A stretch of DNA of 64,000 bases from Isoetes taiwanensis (lineage: Eukaryota > Streptophyta > Lycopodiopsida > Isoetales > Isoetaceae). The notes beneath the pieces were generated by a model, which saw nothing but the letters and a program-made list of their open reading frames with translations, ran no database searches and had not been told where the DNA came from. Both the position numbers and the translations under genes were made by a program. The DNA is taken from the NCBI GenBank assembly GCA_021234155.1, contig JAJEKV010000008.1, positions 16,158,006-16,222,005 of the forward strand. The letters run 5' to 3'. How positions within the stretch are numbered: position 1 is the stretch's first letter; every line of letters starts with the position of its first letter. Shown here in pieces: positions 47,023-57,176 of this stretch.

Positions 47023-47120
47023 TGATAGGGAGCTCTTGCTATAAATCTAAGAAGAACGCTGAGATTGTTGAGCTGGATGGGAGCTGGATTCATCTCGTTA
47101 GTTTACAACCTAATCATTGG
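47023..47120 (+). repeat. copia 3' LTR, truncated
   Basis: It starts TGATAGGGAGCTCTTGC and follows the 5' LTR for about 98 bp (CTATAAATCTAAGAAGAAC, then the CTGGATTCATCTCGTTAGTT region). It breaks at CCTAATCATT, after which sequence of a different LTR begins in mid-LTR. A deletion joined the two elements. Confidence 0.75.
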
Positions 47121-49072
47121 ATAACAAGAACATGAGAAAATCAAGACACAACAACCTATGGTGCAATGCTAGGGAATGACAACAAAGGAAATGCAATATA
47201 TGAGCATCAGAAGCAAACAACATAGTCAAAGTACTAGACCATCAAGATAGATACATAGCTCTTCGAGACAATGGGAAGCTCAACCCGCCTACATGAAGGC
47301 CTTGATAGCAGAATAATGCCCAGCCAGCTTACACTCCAACCCCTATAGCGGGAATGGTGGGGTAAACCTTGTATGCACGTACCCTTCCAGCCCACGTCTG
47401 GCACTGGAGGATCCTCAACAATCCAAGAGTTGATGTAGTATCCTCAACAAAAAAACTACAGTCGATGTCATAGAGCACAAGAATAAAAAAACACAGATGA
47501 CATGTACATGCCGGGCAACCTAGGCTACCGAACATGGAAGCCCGACCCTAGAGGATCCAATTGACATCAAATACCAAGGCACATGTGACGCAATACCAAA
47601 GATCAAGACATATGAAGTTCATTAGATATTTACTATATACTACGCTCAGATTTTACCCTTGCCGAGGTTCCCCATACCAATTAATCATGTCGAAGTAGCT
47701 TAAACCATGATCCTGTCAATGATATTGAGGTAGGTCCAATACTTAGCATTTTCTTGGAAATCATTCTCCCCATAAGAAATGCAATATACTCCTACCAATT
47801 CAATCCACTAGCCACATCAACTTGGCTTCCTTATGACATAAATACGCCAACATTCCTCTCTAGCATCATCACATCATTGAAGCCCCCATAAGCTTCTCAA
47901 ACCCTCTTGGCACAATCCTAGGTCACACCCTAGGTCTCATCACAATATCTATGGTTTATAATAATAATCTAGCTATGGTTTTTAATATTCCATGTTAAAA
48001 ATACCACTTCCTTAGCTTTCAACGTTAATTACTACAACTACTAAGTTGTGCTTAGAAATCCACAAATACTTCCTTGATGCCAGATGACCACTTATGCTCA
48101 TTGCCAATCCTATGCCTAGCATGTCTCAGCTCATAATACAAATTTCAAAATTATTTAAAGTATCATAATTCTTTCATCATTAATTATATCTTACTGGATT
48201 TACTTATTCAAACCATGTATCCCCACTTGAATGGTTCCACCTAGACTGTCTGCAACTGATTCGCTAGCTACTGGGTCCATTGCTTGAGCTAGAGTCATGA
48301 TCCTTCCATTTTAGTTGTTCTAGAGTGATTAATCCATATCCGCTTTCAACTTAGGGCTAGCATGCTTCTCTAAACATCTCAATCAACTGCCTGGAATGCA
48401 TATAGATTCGAACTTTGTCCTGCAGGCTCCATCAAGGTATCTATAATTTCTAACCATTGGCCAATACATGAATCCTTTACCCAAAAGCACAATTCAAGCA
48501 ACTTATGTAACGCAATTTGAACCAGTGGAAATCCCCACCTTAAGAAGGCAATTTGATGTCGTTCTTGATGCAATCTCCAAGCTCTTGCCTTCTCAGTGCT
48601 CTTCTACCTTCATGCTCTGCGAAAACTCTTGCAAAGTCCTCCTAAAAAGAGGCAAAACCCTTGCTTTATGCTCTCTGTGCACAGATGCATGCCAAGCATG
48701 TGTACATACATATATAAATATGTATATTGACCCATCAAGCGGTCAGGTCGGTTACAGTTTCCTCTTCTAAAATTTAACTCATGTCCTCATGGTTGATCAT
48801 AGATTTGGTGAAGCATTCCTCTAGCCAATTAGAATCAATATGCAATGCCAACTTATTCACTGATCCATACCTCAACATCATCAAGAGTTTCTCTCATTGC
48901 TTACATGGAGACTTCTCCCTTGACATACTTCCATGGCAACCACAAAGTCTCTAGATACTACTCTTCTCGTGAGAATACCATCTCTAAATATCTTTGAAAG
49001 AAGAATTAGTATCATAATTTCAAAACTTCAACTTAATACTGATTTGATATATCCTCCCAAAGATCCAACATT

Positions 49073-49084
49073 GCTCTGATACCA
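49073..49084 (-). promoter_or_regulatory. Primer binding site (tRNA-iMet type), non-autonomous LTR element
   Basis: GCTCTGATACCA on the plus strand is TGGTATCAGAGC on the minus strand. It is separated by two bases (AT) from the LTR terminus ...GTCACA. It fixes the element's orientation and the LTR boundary at 49087. Confidence 0.88.
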
Positions 49085-49116
49085 ATTGTGACGAGCCTAC
49101 CGAGTTAACCCTCCTG

Positions 49117-49137
49117 GGGTAGAAGCATGAAAGGGTG
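49117..49137 (+). repeat. Left terminal inverted repeat of the DNA transposon
   Basis: 21 bp starting GGGTAGAAGC; perfect complement of 55728-55748. Directly preceded by the CCTG target duplication. Confidence 0.88.
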
Positions 49138-49283
49138 GGCAAAAAAAATGCCCGTATTTTACATTTACAAATTCAAAATGTAAGGAAATCCCTCCCCCCC
49201 AGAAATTATTATTCTTGGAATGAATCATTAATAGGGCAAATAATTTTGAACTCTCCTCCCGCGCTCTGTTCAACCTTCCTCCC

Positions 49284-49402
49284 GCTCGAACCTCCATAGC
49301 CGAAAGCTTGACATCCATATTCGAACCTCCATAGCCGAAAAGCTTGACATCCATATTCGAACCTCCATAGCCAAGATCGGGACCTCCATAGCCAAAAGCT
49401 TG
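49284..49402. repeat. Subterminal tandem repeats (CGAACCTCCATAGCCGAAAAGC)
   Basis: Three to four copies of a 35-36-bp unit: CGAACCTCCATAGCC with AGCTTGACATCCATATT at 49287, 49322 and 49358, plus a partial copy at 49379. Subterminal arrays near a transposon end often bind transposase; here that role is only an inference. Confidence 0.8.
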
Positions 49403-49644
49403 CATTTTCGTGAGAGTGAAGCACCGGGGAAGAGATCATGACGGCGACTTGGAACAAAGACATCTCCAAGGAAATCTCCTCGCAACAAACTCAGAAAGCC
49501 CATGCCAAGGTCTCCCACTAGAACCTAGCGTCGAAAACTCAAGAGTGGGTCTTCTTGGATCGGGAGGTCTTTGCCCGAGTTTGACAAGGTAAGCATCCGA
49601 GGCGATTTTAAGAGCAACAATTTTGATAGCATGTTTCGGGGCTA

Positions 49645-49947
49645 GTGCAAATAGTGCGGGATGTTTGGGGTTCTAGAAGCCCCCCTTTTGTTAGGGGTTA
49701 TCAAAGTGCGGGGATTAAGCTTTGGTTGGATGGCGATTTTTTTTCCGTGTATGAGCACGCTTTTTTTGTACGAGAGGACATTGCAAATCATCACATTCCA
49801 TTGTATTTTGCCCGAGCATATGCACTTCATTACAAAGGAGTAAGCATTGATTGGGATGCGGAGAAAGCAAGTGCAAGTCTTCATTCAAAAGGCTCTAAAA
49901 AGAATCGACTGACAGAATTAGCTGATAAGAAAGTCTTCCAATGTTAA
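49645..49947 (+). CDS. Transposon-borne open frame, unknown protein
   Basis: A 100-codon frame on the plus strand (GIKLWLDGDFFSVYEHAFFV then DIANHHIPLYFARAYALHYK) ends at 49945. It lies in the left third of the DNA transposon. I do not recognise a domain. Coding-like pieces bounded by possible splice acceptors (TTGTAG at about 51372, TTTTGCAG at about 51635, CATTAG at about 51931) follow, for example a piece reading VVFQKEIPPVEAELLLLEQL near 51650. It may be the 5' part of the same gene that ends near 52963. Confidence 0.3.
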   Translation: MQIVRDVWGSRSPPFVRGYQSAGIKLWLDGDFFSVYEHAFFVREDIANHHIPLYFARAYALHYKGVSIDWDAEKASASLHSKGSKKNRLTELADKKVFQC

Positions 49948-51880
49948 AGCTATTAAATGTATGCCTCGAGGTAGAATTGGGGCAGCGGTTGGAAATGATG
50001 AAAAGGTGGAGGGAAACAAGAGCATTAGATTCTCGCCTCCATGCTTGATGAAATACGAGACTTTAAAAAGAGAAAAGGAAAACAATGGAAATTGATTTGT
50101 TGAAGCATGAGAGTGATAAGAGCTTCTTGACAAGACTTGTGCGAGTAAAGATGCAAAAATATGTGATCAGTTCAAGCATTATGGCAGTTTAAAAGCAAGC
50201 GGGGAAGCCAACTGATGTGCAAATGGCTTTGGCATCCCATTTAGAGGAGGAGAAATCAAGTTATATTCTTTGACTTAGATGCTCTAATGATTCCCATTGA
50301 TTGTTTAAAGGCTGATTTGTAAGAATTAGAAGTCGCCATTGAAAAAATCAGCAAGGATTTGGAAGTTAATTCCAACCGTGAGAATAGAATAAAGGAGATG
50401 ACTAAGCATTTGGAAAGATCAGACCGATAGGCCTGCAGCCCGCTCCCATACTGGCAAAGCAAAGACGGAGCTTCATTCTCACATATAAGCAATACTTGCA
50501 GCAAAATGCAATGATTGCCTTGACTCGACCATGGTAATATCTCCACTTTGTGGTCATACATATTGTCTATTTTGTCTTGTATTGGGGGGGTTTCAACGCG
50601 AATACATGTGTACATGATTGTTCATGGTCCGAGGACCTGCGACAATCGCTTAGGAATCCTTTAAGAAGGTACATCTATTTCTATTTTGATTACATAATTA
50701 GTTTGAGTGTACTTAGATGTAGTTAGTTTCCATCATGTACATAATCGTATTAACTTTTGATTTGGCATGGTTTTGTCTTTCTTTGAAGAGGAAATGTATT
50801 TTATACATACTTTACATTTACATGTGCCATGAAGTGCTTTTTCGAATTCCTTTTGAGGTATATTAATAGGGTGTATTGCATTGATTGTACTTTGCATTTA
50901 CATGTGATGAAATGCATATGAATTTGGTATTTGACTTTCCTTTACATTCAATCTTTGAATGATGTATTTGATAGGGTGTATTGATAAAATATTTTGTTCT
51001 GAAATGCATTTGAATTTAGTATTTGGTTTTCCTTTACATTGTGATAGCTATGTACACTAATGTACTTCTATTTTGTCGTTACGTTATTAGCAGAAAGTTT
51101 GCTGTAGTAAAAACCTACTTGCATGTAATTAACATTTGTTCTGTTTTGATTTGCATCTGATTGTTTTTTCTTCAGATTTTGCTTCTATCTACTCTACATC
51201 TCCCCTTGATTCTGAATCAAGTGTTTACATTTCTTATTGACACCCAATTGTGTCAATGCAGACATGGGTAGTATCAAGAAAGGAAGAAGTAAAACCTGGC
51301 AGTAAACTAAACAATTCATGTTTCTCGTGCACTATGCTTAAGTTCAGAATATAGCAAAATTTCATGTTGTAGGTGAAAAGAAGAATGTTATTGGGAAGGG
51401 GTTGCATTTACCATTCTCGACATCCCAATTCTTTGAACTCCGGCACAAAAGATCGCCGCTATCGATGTTGGAAGTCCATCCACATCTACATCACCTTTGA
51501 GAATTGCAACAACTCATAAGCAATCGGTCTGAGGATTTGGAGACAGAGGGGTATGTGGAAGGTAGGGTGATTACATTCGATTACATTAAGATTGCATCCA
51601 TTGTAGTTAGAGTTCACTAATGTTCAATATTTTGCAGCTGAGGTTGTTTTCCAAAAAGAGATCCCACCTGTTGAAGCCGAGCTGCTATTATTGGAGCAAC
51701 TAGCTGAAAGCCCAGAAAGTAATTCTCTCTCCTTTTCAGGGTTTCTATTTTTTTTTTTTTTTTTTTTTGTATTTTGAAACTTACGTTGACGTGTTTAGAG
51801 ATAAAATTACTGAAGATGTTGGTGACGACATTGGCGATCCCTGAAAGGCTCTTTGTTGAAGTTCAAGTTGAGGAAAAGGC

Positions 51881-52063
51881 TTGTTCTTTGGCGTAACGTG
51901 TTTTTTTTTCTCTTGCTTTCAAAACATTAGAATGAAGCACTTTCTTGTCTTGAGGAGACTTCGCGGCGATTCAAAGGAGCTAGATGATGTTGAAGAAGCC
52001 TTGGAGATTGCAGCCAATGCAACGATTAAATTTATGGTCAAAGCCGATGCCAAAACAATTTGA
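51881..52063 (+). other. Exon-like piece in the transposon (LDDVEEALEIAANATIKF)
   Basis: After an acceptor-like CATTAG at about 51931, one frame reads MKHFLVLRRLRGDSKELDDV and EEALEIAANATIKFMVKADA before a stop. It is helix-rich with no family recognised. The reading frame chosen is uncertain because a neighbouring frame is also partly open. Confidence 0.25.
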
Positions 52064-52121
52064 AAAAGAGAGTGCAAACTAGGCGGGGACATCCATTTTG
52101 CAAAACGGTAATTGCTAGCTT

Positions 52122-52385
52122 ACATTGACTTACTTATACTTCAGTAGCTTATTATATTTTACTCGTTTTGCAGGTCTAAACCACTGGAAACAGAGATTGG
52201 AAGGTATCAATTTATGCTTTATTGTCATGGATCAATTGTTAATATGACACTAACATTGACTTACTTATACTTGAAGAGCTTATTATATTTTACTCGTTTT
52301 TTGGTCTAAACCACTTCGGAAACAGAGATTGAAGGTATCAATTTATGCTTTATTGTCATGGATCAATTGTTAATATGACTAACAT
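52122..52385. repeat. Tandem duplication, 130-bp unit
   Basis: ACATTGACTTACTTATACTT recurs at 52122 and 52252, and GGTATCAATTTATGCTTTAT followed by TGTCATGGATCAATTG recurs at the same ~130-bp offset. The copies are nearly identical, so the duplication is recent relative to the decay of the transposon. The first copy keeps a splice-like TTTTGCAG that the second has lost (TTTTTTGG). Confidence 0.85.
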
Positions 52386-52779
52386 CTTGGATCGACAACG
52401 TAAATGATGACAAGGATAAACTTATGGAATTCACGCCATTCACGCCATTCAAGAACCGGGCCCCACCGACCTAAAAATGAAAGTGGTTGGATCGACATAG
52501 CAATTTTATGTGCAACTAACTCTAAAATGAGTAGCCGCTTAGTGGATCTTTATGGCGTGTAATAACCCCGGTTTAACCGAAAGTCGTATTTGTTGATATT
52601 CCTTGTCTCTAATATTAATCTTAATCTAATCCGGTGCTTGTATGAGACATTGCCTTCGAGTGGAAGAGCAAAATCTTTTTATCCCGCTTACAACTATATA
52701 AAGTTTAGAGAAGCTACCAAAGAAGAAAAGAAAGGGTGAATCACCAAGGATCATCGAATGTCATTGAAATAGTGAAATC

Positions 52780-52963
52780 GAGGGGATGAAGGGATTGTAG
52801 TAGCTAAATGCCATCATATCCTTGCACCTATCCTTGAGAATGACCATTTTGTGCCGGTTGTTTTTACGCCGCACCATCTCGATTCCAAGATCCTACCCGC
52901 ACTGAGAATTCACGTCTTGAATCCTCTTACAGGTTATGCGACGAATGAGAAAGCAATCAAAGG
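52780..52963 (+). pseudogene. Possible Ulp1-like (C48) protease fragment carried by the transposon
   Basis: The frame reads CHHILAPILENDHFVPVVFT then LDSKILPALRIHVLNPLTGY, and a donor-like GTATGT follows. The pattern [I/L]xPI-x-NxHWxL...hLDPL is typical of Ulp1-type SUMO proteases, which several plant DNA transposons carry as extra genes. Here the HW becomes HF and the Asp of the LDPL block is Asn. No catalytic Cys block was found downstream. The match is weak and is offered as a hypothesis. Confidence 0.3.
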
Positions 52964-53001
52964 GTATGTAATACTTTAAGTTGTTGCTTTGCTTTTCTTC
53001 G

Positions 53002-55279
53002 CTAATTCTCCGTCATGTGTGCCCCTTCCCATGTCCCGAGCCAAAAGAAATTCCAAATTGCATTCTCGATCTTATGCTCTTGATGATACCTAATTACATG
53101 ATAGAAAGCTCTTCTCGACTTGAATTGGGCTACACACCCGTCAGACCAAACTAAGTGGTATTTCATATGACCAGCACCATTTTCTTTCAGCCAATTGAGG
53201 TGCATCTTGAATGCTTTTTGTACAAAGTGAGTATCATGTGTTTTGTCATCCAAATAAAGAAGTGCACACATTTCCTCATTTTACCCTGTACCTTGAACAT
53301 CGTGATGTGGACCAATATGTCGATTTGTTCATTGTACCAATGTTGTGCTTGAATCTCATTGAATGGCTTCAAAGTATAATTCTCAGAAATCAACAAGCGA
53401 TAATACGGTATCATCACGAAGACTCTTCATGGATTCCTTGAATTGTTTGCTCTCGCCAATGTGCCACAAAGTTATGATATACAAACCGACATATGATCAA
53501 ACATGTTATCCAACATATTCTTTGGAGCTGCCTTTCTTGTCAATTAGCTTTAGTCTTCATTGAAGTTCCTTTCTTGAGGGCTCATTAACGTAACCATAGA
53601 CTTGCCAATCAAGCGTTTGATCAATCTACTCCTTGTATTCTCTTGGACACAACTCAATTAATTGTTTCCCACAATTTCCACAACTGATTTGATACATTGT
53701 AGCTTATGCCACTCGTTGCTTCTTTGCTTTCACACATACCATAGCCCTCCAAAATGTGCTAACATTATCAAATGTCTTGTTCTTGTCTTGACATATTCCA
53801 AAGATGAGCTTCAGATGCACACACACCACAATTGTAACGAACAATTTTCATGGAGTCTTGACCTCATCAAATTAAATGCACCGCTTGTACAGATCGATTG
53901 CTCATGTTTCACGCAACAACATGTATTTCTTTCCTTTAGCTTTCTAATGCAAGAAGGTTTTAAGTATTCAAATTGCCTAAGCCCAATCCGAACCTCCGGA
54001 TCTTTGATCCACAAAATTGAATAATTCAAACTGTAAAATTACAGGTGAAATAAAATTAGTCACCTCATTACATTACATTACATACAAATCTTTTACATAT
54101 TCAAGACCCTAAACTCCCCACACATACATGTACATTCGACATGAATTTTATTTCATTTACTATGAAGTCACATAATTTTTGACAATTAATATATCTCACA
54201 CACTAATTTCTTCTTAGTTATCGCCTACATCTACAATACATCTAGAATATACATGTAAACAAATATACATCCGTAATATACATGTAAACAAAATATACAT
54301 GTACGTGTTGCCATGAAATAATTTGACATTTCCATGTAGAACAACTAGGGCGCATCGCATCTACATTACATTCAAAAAAGTAAAGAAATTTACAAACTTT
54401 ACATCAAGTGTTACAAAATAAAAGACATCTTTATTACGCCAAAAAGTAAAGAAATCTACAAACTTTACATCAAGTGTTACAAAATAAAAAACATCTTTAT
54501 TTAAAAACAAGATGCAATTCAAACCTAAATTATAGTCGTATTCGTGTAATGTCAATATATTGAATTGGTTGTGTCCTCTTCTTCATGACATCTCTAATTT
54601 TTGGTAAAACCTTTGAGTTATCTAACTAAAACCGAGCAACCATATCCTTCATAGCTTTGATCTATCGTATTTGTTCTTGGATTTGACACCGCTAATGCCC
54701 ACAGATTTGTTCCACCTAGTGACATTCTTTTTCCTTCTCTCCTTTGCTAGTTTCATATTTCTAGGATGTATTTTTCAGCAACTTAGTCGCGCTAGTGAAG
54801 TCTTACGTAATTCTCCTTCCTCTCCAACCACCATAGATAGTACAGAATGCTTTGCAGCAAGTCCATCATTGCTATTTGCATTTTTTGACGTCTTGGAGGC
54901 CATCCTTTAAATTCTTTACCAGATTTGTTTTCACGATAGCCTCTTGGGGCCTTCCAATGGTGGCTCAAATAGGAATTGCAATCTTTTGTCCTGCAATAAT
55001 CTTCTTGCAAATATACTTTGTTTGTTTTGGAGTCAAATTAGATACCTCATTCATTATGAGATTTTCTGAAGCATTCACCTTTCTTCTAATTGGCTTTGTC
55101 ACGTATCCACCCCTACAAACCCTCTGTTTCGATTTTCTTTTGCCTGTAATACAAGTGCTTTCCGAAACTTCATCAACGGGGAGGATTGAAATCTGAACCC
55201 GATCGTCGACCTCAAGTGCTTGCATGAGAGTCCAATCCTTCTTCCATAGTTTCTTCTTCAATCGGGTGCTTTCGGACAT
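53002..55279 (-). pseudogene. Decayed DDE-like transposase
   Basis: Read from 55279 down: an N-terminal region (KKLWKKDWTLMQALEVDDRV; NEVSNLTPKQTKYICKKIIA), a middle block with FEYLKPSCIRKLKERNTCCC (54029-53811; Cys-rich, zinc-binding-like), then PFNEIQAQHWYNEQIDILVH (53417-53187) and DDKTHDTHFVQKAFKMHLNW, YHLVWSDGCVAQFKSRRAFY and IWNFFWLGTWEGAH (53290-53002). The order DFxxN...QxxHW, then (F/W)SDGxxxQFK, then (W)HFFxxxHGKG is a pattern I associate with DDE-type transposase-like proteins of unnamed families in plants and animals. The final His-Gly-Lys-Gly block is degenerate (GTWEGAH). Frameshifts and stops separate the parts. Its position inside TIRs supports the transposase call. Confidence 0.6.
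54375..54503. repeat. Tandem duplication, ~65-bp unit
   Basis: AAAAAGTAAAGAAAT(T/C)TACAAACTTTACATCAAG followed by TGTTACAAAATAAAA and ACATCTTTATT occurs twice in tandem (54376 and 54441). It lies within the transposase gene region and is probably intronic. Confidence 0.85.
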
Positions 55280-55727
55280 CGATCCATTCTACAGAAAGGG
55301 ATACAACATCCTCGCACAAAAAATCAGATTATTAACTGATTTGTATTATCGCTTGAAGGATTTGTATTATGCTTGAAGGAAAGGGATTTCAATTTCTTCA
55401 AGATACATTTGTTTCTTGAAATGCATTCGATTTAGGAGCAGCTATAATCGATTCGGACCAAGTTTTTGTTGAGGTAGAATCCGGAGCCATGTTTGATCGA
55501 TTGAGGAAAGTTCAAAATGTGCGCCAAAGTTTTTTTTTTTTTTGCAGGCAAGATATTTAGATTTTATTGATAGAGAAGCTAGTACAAGATTTCGGGAGGA
55601 TTTGGTATAATTATGGAGAATATTGTACGTCAACCGCCTTTATTAATGATAGGCAACTCCATGTAAAATTCAAAATGTACATTACAAACACTTTAACCCA
55701 GTTCAAATTTTTACATCAACATTCAAT

Positions 55728-55748
55728 CACCCTTTCATGCTTCTACCC
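55728..55748 (-). repeat. Right terminal inverted repeat of the DNA transposon
   Basis: CACCCTTTCATGCTTCTACC plus a final C; exact complement of 49117-49137. Followed by the CCTG target duplication and then the rest of the host LTR (GCAACTCGG). Confidence 0.88.
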
Positions 55749-56630
55749 CCTGGCAACTCGGTATCTTGTCTAAACTTGTGATAAAACTCTTGTTAGGTTG
55801 GTAAATGCAATATGGTGAAGAATTAAATCTTCTCAATCATAATATTTCAAGATACCAATTGTAATATAATCAATTATCAGATGTGACAATATCTAGAGGA
55901 AATAGTATCCTCAATACAGTCAAAATATTTAACTCAACAACTAATTTTGTAGCTTCCAACTCAACCACGATCCCAATATCGCAATCCAGCTGACTATTGC
56001 CTTGCTCATTCACTGCACTTGCACTCACGGGGTTAGTCTTCGTGACTAAATCGGGATCCCAAAGCTGCCTCTGCATGTACTAAAGATCTTGGATAACAAG
56101 AACATGATCAAATCAAGACACAAGAACCTATGGTGCAATGCTAGGCAATGACAGCAAAGGAAATGCAATACATGAGCATCAGAAGCAAAGAACATAGTCA
56201 AAGTACCAGACCATCAAGATACATAGCTCCCGGGACAATGGGAAGCTCAGCCCGCCTGCATGCAGGCCCTCTTAGCAGAATAATGCCCAGCCAACTTACA
56301 TTCCAAGCCTGTAGCAGAATGGTGGGGGTGAACTTCGTATGCGCATACCCTCCCAGGCCATGTCTAGCACAGGAGGACCTCTTACCATGGAATGCAAGAG
56401 TTGACGCATTATACTCAACAGAAAAACTACGGTCGATGTCACAGAGCACAAGAATACAAAAAAATACAGATGACATGTACATGCCAGAGCAACCCAGGCC
56501 ACCGTACCTAGAAGCCCGACCCCAGAGGATCCAATAGACATCAAATACCAAGACACATATGATGCAATACCAAAGACCAAGATGTATGAAGTTCAGAAGA
56601 TACAGATTTTGCCCTTGCCGAGGTTGCCCA

Positions 56631-57176
56631 TATCTGCGAGATCAGCCGCATTTAGCAACGCATGCGGCTTCTTTAAAAATCATGGCCAAACTGCTATAAT
56701 GACCAACGATCCAAAAAACTTCCTAGAAATGCGCTCCCACCGAGTGCCCTAAATCTAGATTTCAACGTAGGCGCACAACAAAACCCGAGGATGCCAATTA
56801 TGATACTGGCATTATATCACAATCTGGGTATCATTATTTTTGCAATAATTTTAAATTTTTGGAATTGCCCATTTATGAATTTGTGCAATGCATATGATGA
56901 TAAACGTTAATCACTAAAGTATTTGTGTAGTACTTGTGGCGATGTCTAAAATCTTAATATAACCATTGTTCTCGTGAGTCCAACATAATTACACACAAAA
57001 GTGTCACTAACTAATGTTATAAGCTCCCATTTTGTTCTGATGATTGTATCTAAGAGTATCATTTTCTTAAATATGGTTATATCCCATGGTAAAGACATCA
57101 AATGGTATGGCTTTATCATGTAATAAACATTTAATCCAGACCTTTACCTCTGTATTCCCTGGCTATATGTAATTGG
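56631..57176. other. Spacer between two copies of the LTR element
   Basis: AT-rich with no open frame of interest. GCATGCGGCTTCTTT-type sequence lies near its left end. Nothing to annotate. Confidence 0.4.

Larger units (their letters stand above)
31389..47120 (+). mobile_element. Ty1/copia LTR retrotransposon, split by nested insertions
   Basis: The parts of one element occur in order on the plus strand: 5' LTR (31389-31724), primer binding site (31726-31737), gag (about 38357-39248), protease (39302-39640), integrase (39726-40660), RT (45640-46530), RNase H (46545-47000) and the first ~98 bp of a 3' LTR (47023-47120). The PR-INT-RT-RH order is diagnostic of Ty1/copia. The two LTR ends share CTCTTGCTATAAATCTAAGA and the following ~80 bp. 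The element is interrupted between primer site and gag by a LINE with satellite-like arrays, and between integrase and RT by a LINE and an aspartate carbamoyltransferase pseudogene. Frameshifts and stops occur in every domain, so it is inactive. Confidence 0.88.
49117..55748. mobile_element. 6.6-kb DNA transposon with 21-bp TIRs and 4-bp TSD
   Basis: The left end begins GGGTAGAAGCATGAAAGGGT (49117) and the right end is its exact reverse complement ending ...ATGCTTCTACCC (55748); the perfect inverted repeat is 21 bp. CCTG lies on both sides (49113-49116 and 55749-55752). The empty site is seen in the sister LTR at 57200-57215, where ACCCTCCTGACAACTCGG is continuous. Inside are a decayed transposase read on the minus strand (55279-53002) and coding pieces on the plus strand (49645-52963), so the two genes converge near 53.0 kb. 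The superfamily is not certain; a 4-bp TSD with these ends does not match the common hAT (8 bp), Mutator (9 bp) or Harbinger (3 bp) rules. Confidence 0.85.
47121..56630 (-). mobile_element. Non-autonomous LTR retrotransposon (minus strand), interrupted by a DNA transposon
   Basis: The left (3') LTR remnant is 47121-47674, the internal region 47675-49072, the primer binding site 49084-49073 (TGGTATCAGAGC on the minus strand), and the right (5') LTR 49087-49116 plus 55753-56630. The LTR starts TGTGACGAGCC and ends GAGGTTGCCCA on the plus strand (TG...CA). Left and right LTRs share the sequence from GGATAACAAGAACATGA to CCCTTGCCGAGGTT. The internal region is ~1.4 kb with no gag or pol reading frame, so it needs proteins in trans. 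The first ~370 bp of the left LTR are deleted at the copia junction. Confidence 0.8.

Noticed and set aside
56148-56551. Pair of overlapping ~120-codon frames on both strands
   Set aside because: They fall inside the LTR of the non-autonomous element and recur in broken form in the sister copy, so they are LTR sequence rather than genes.
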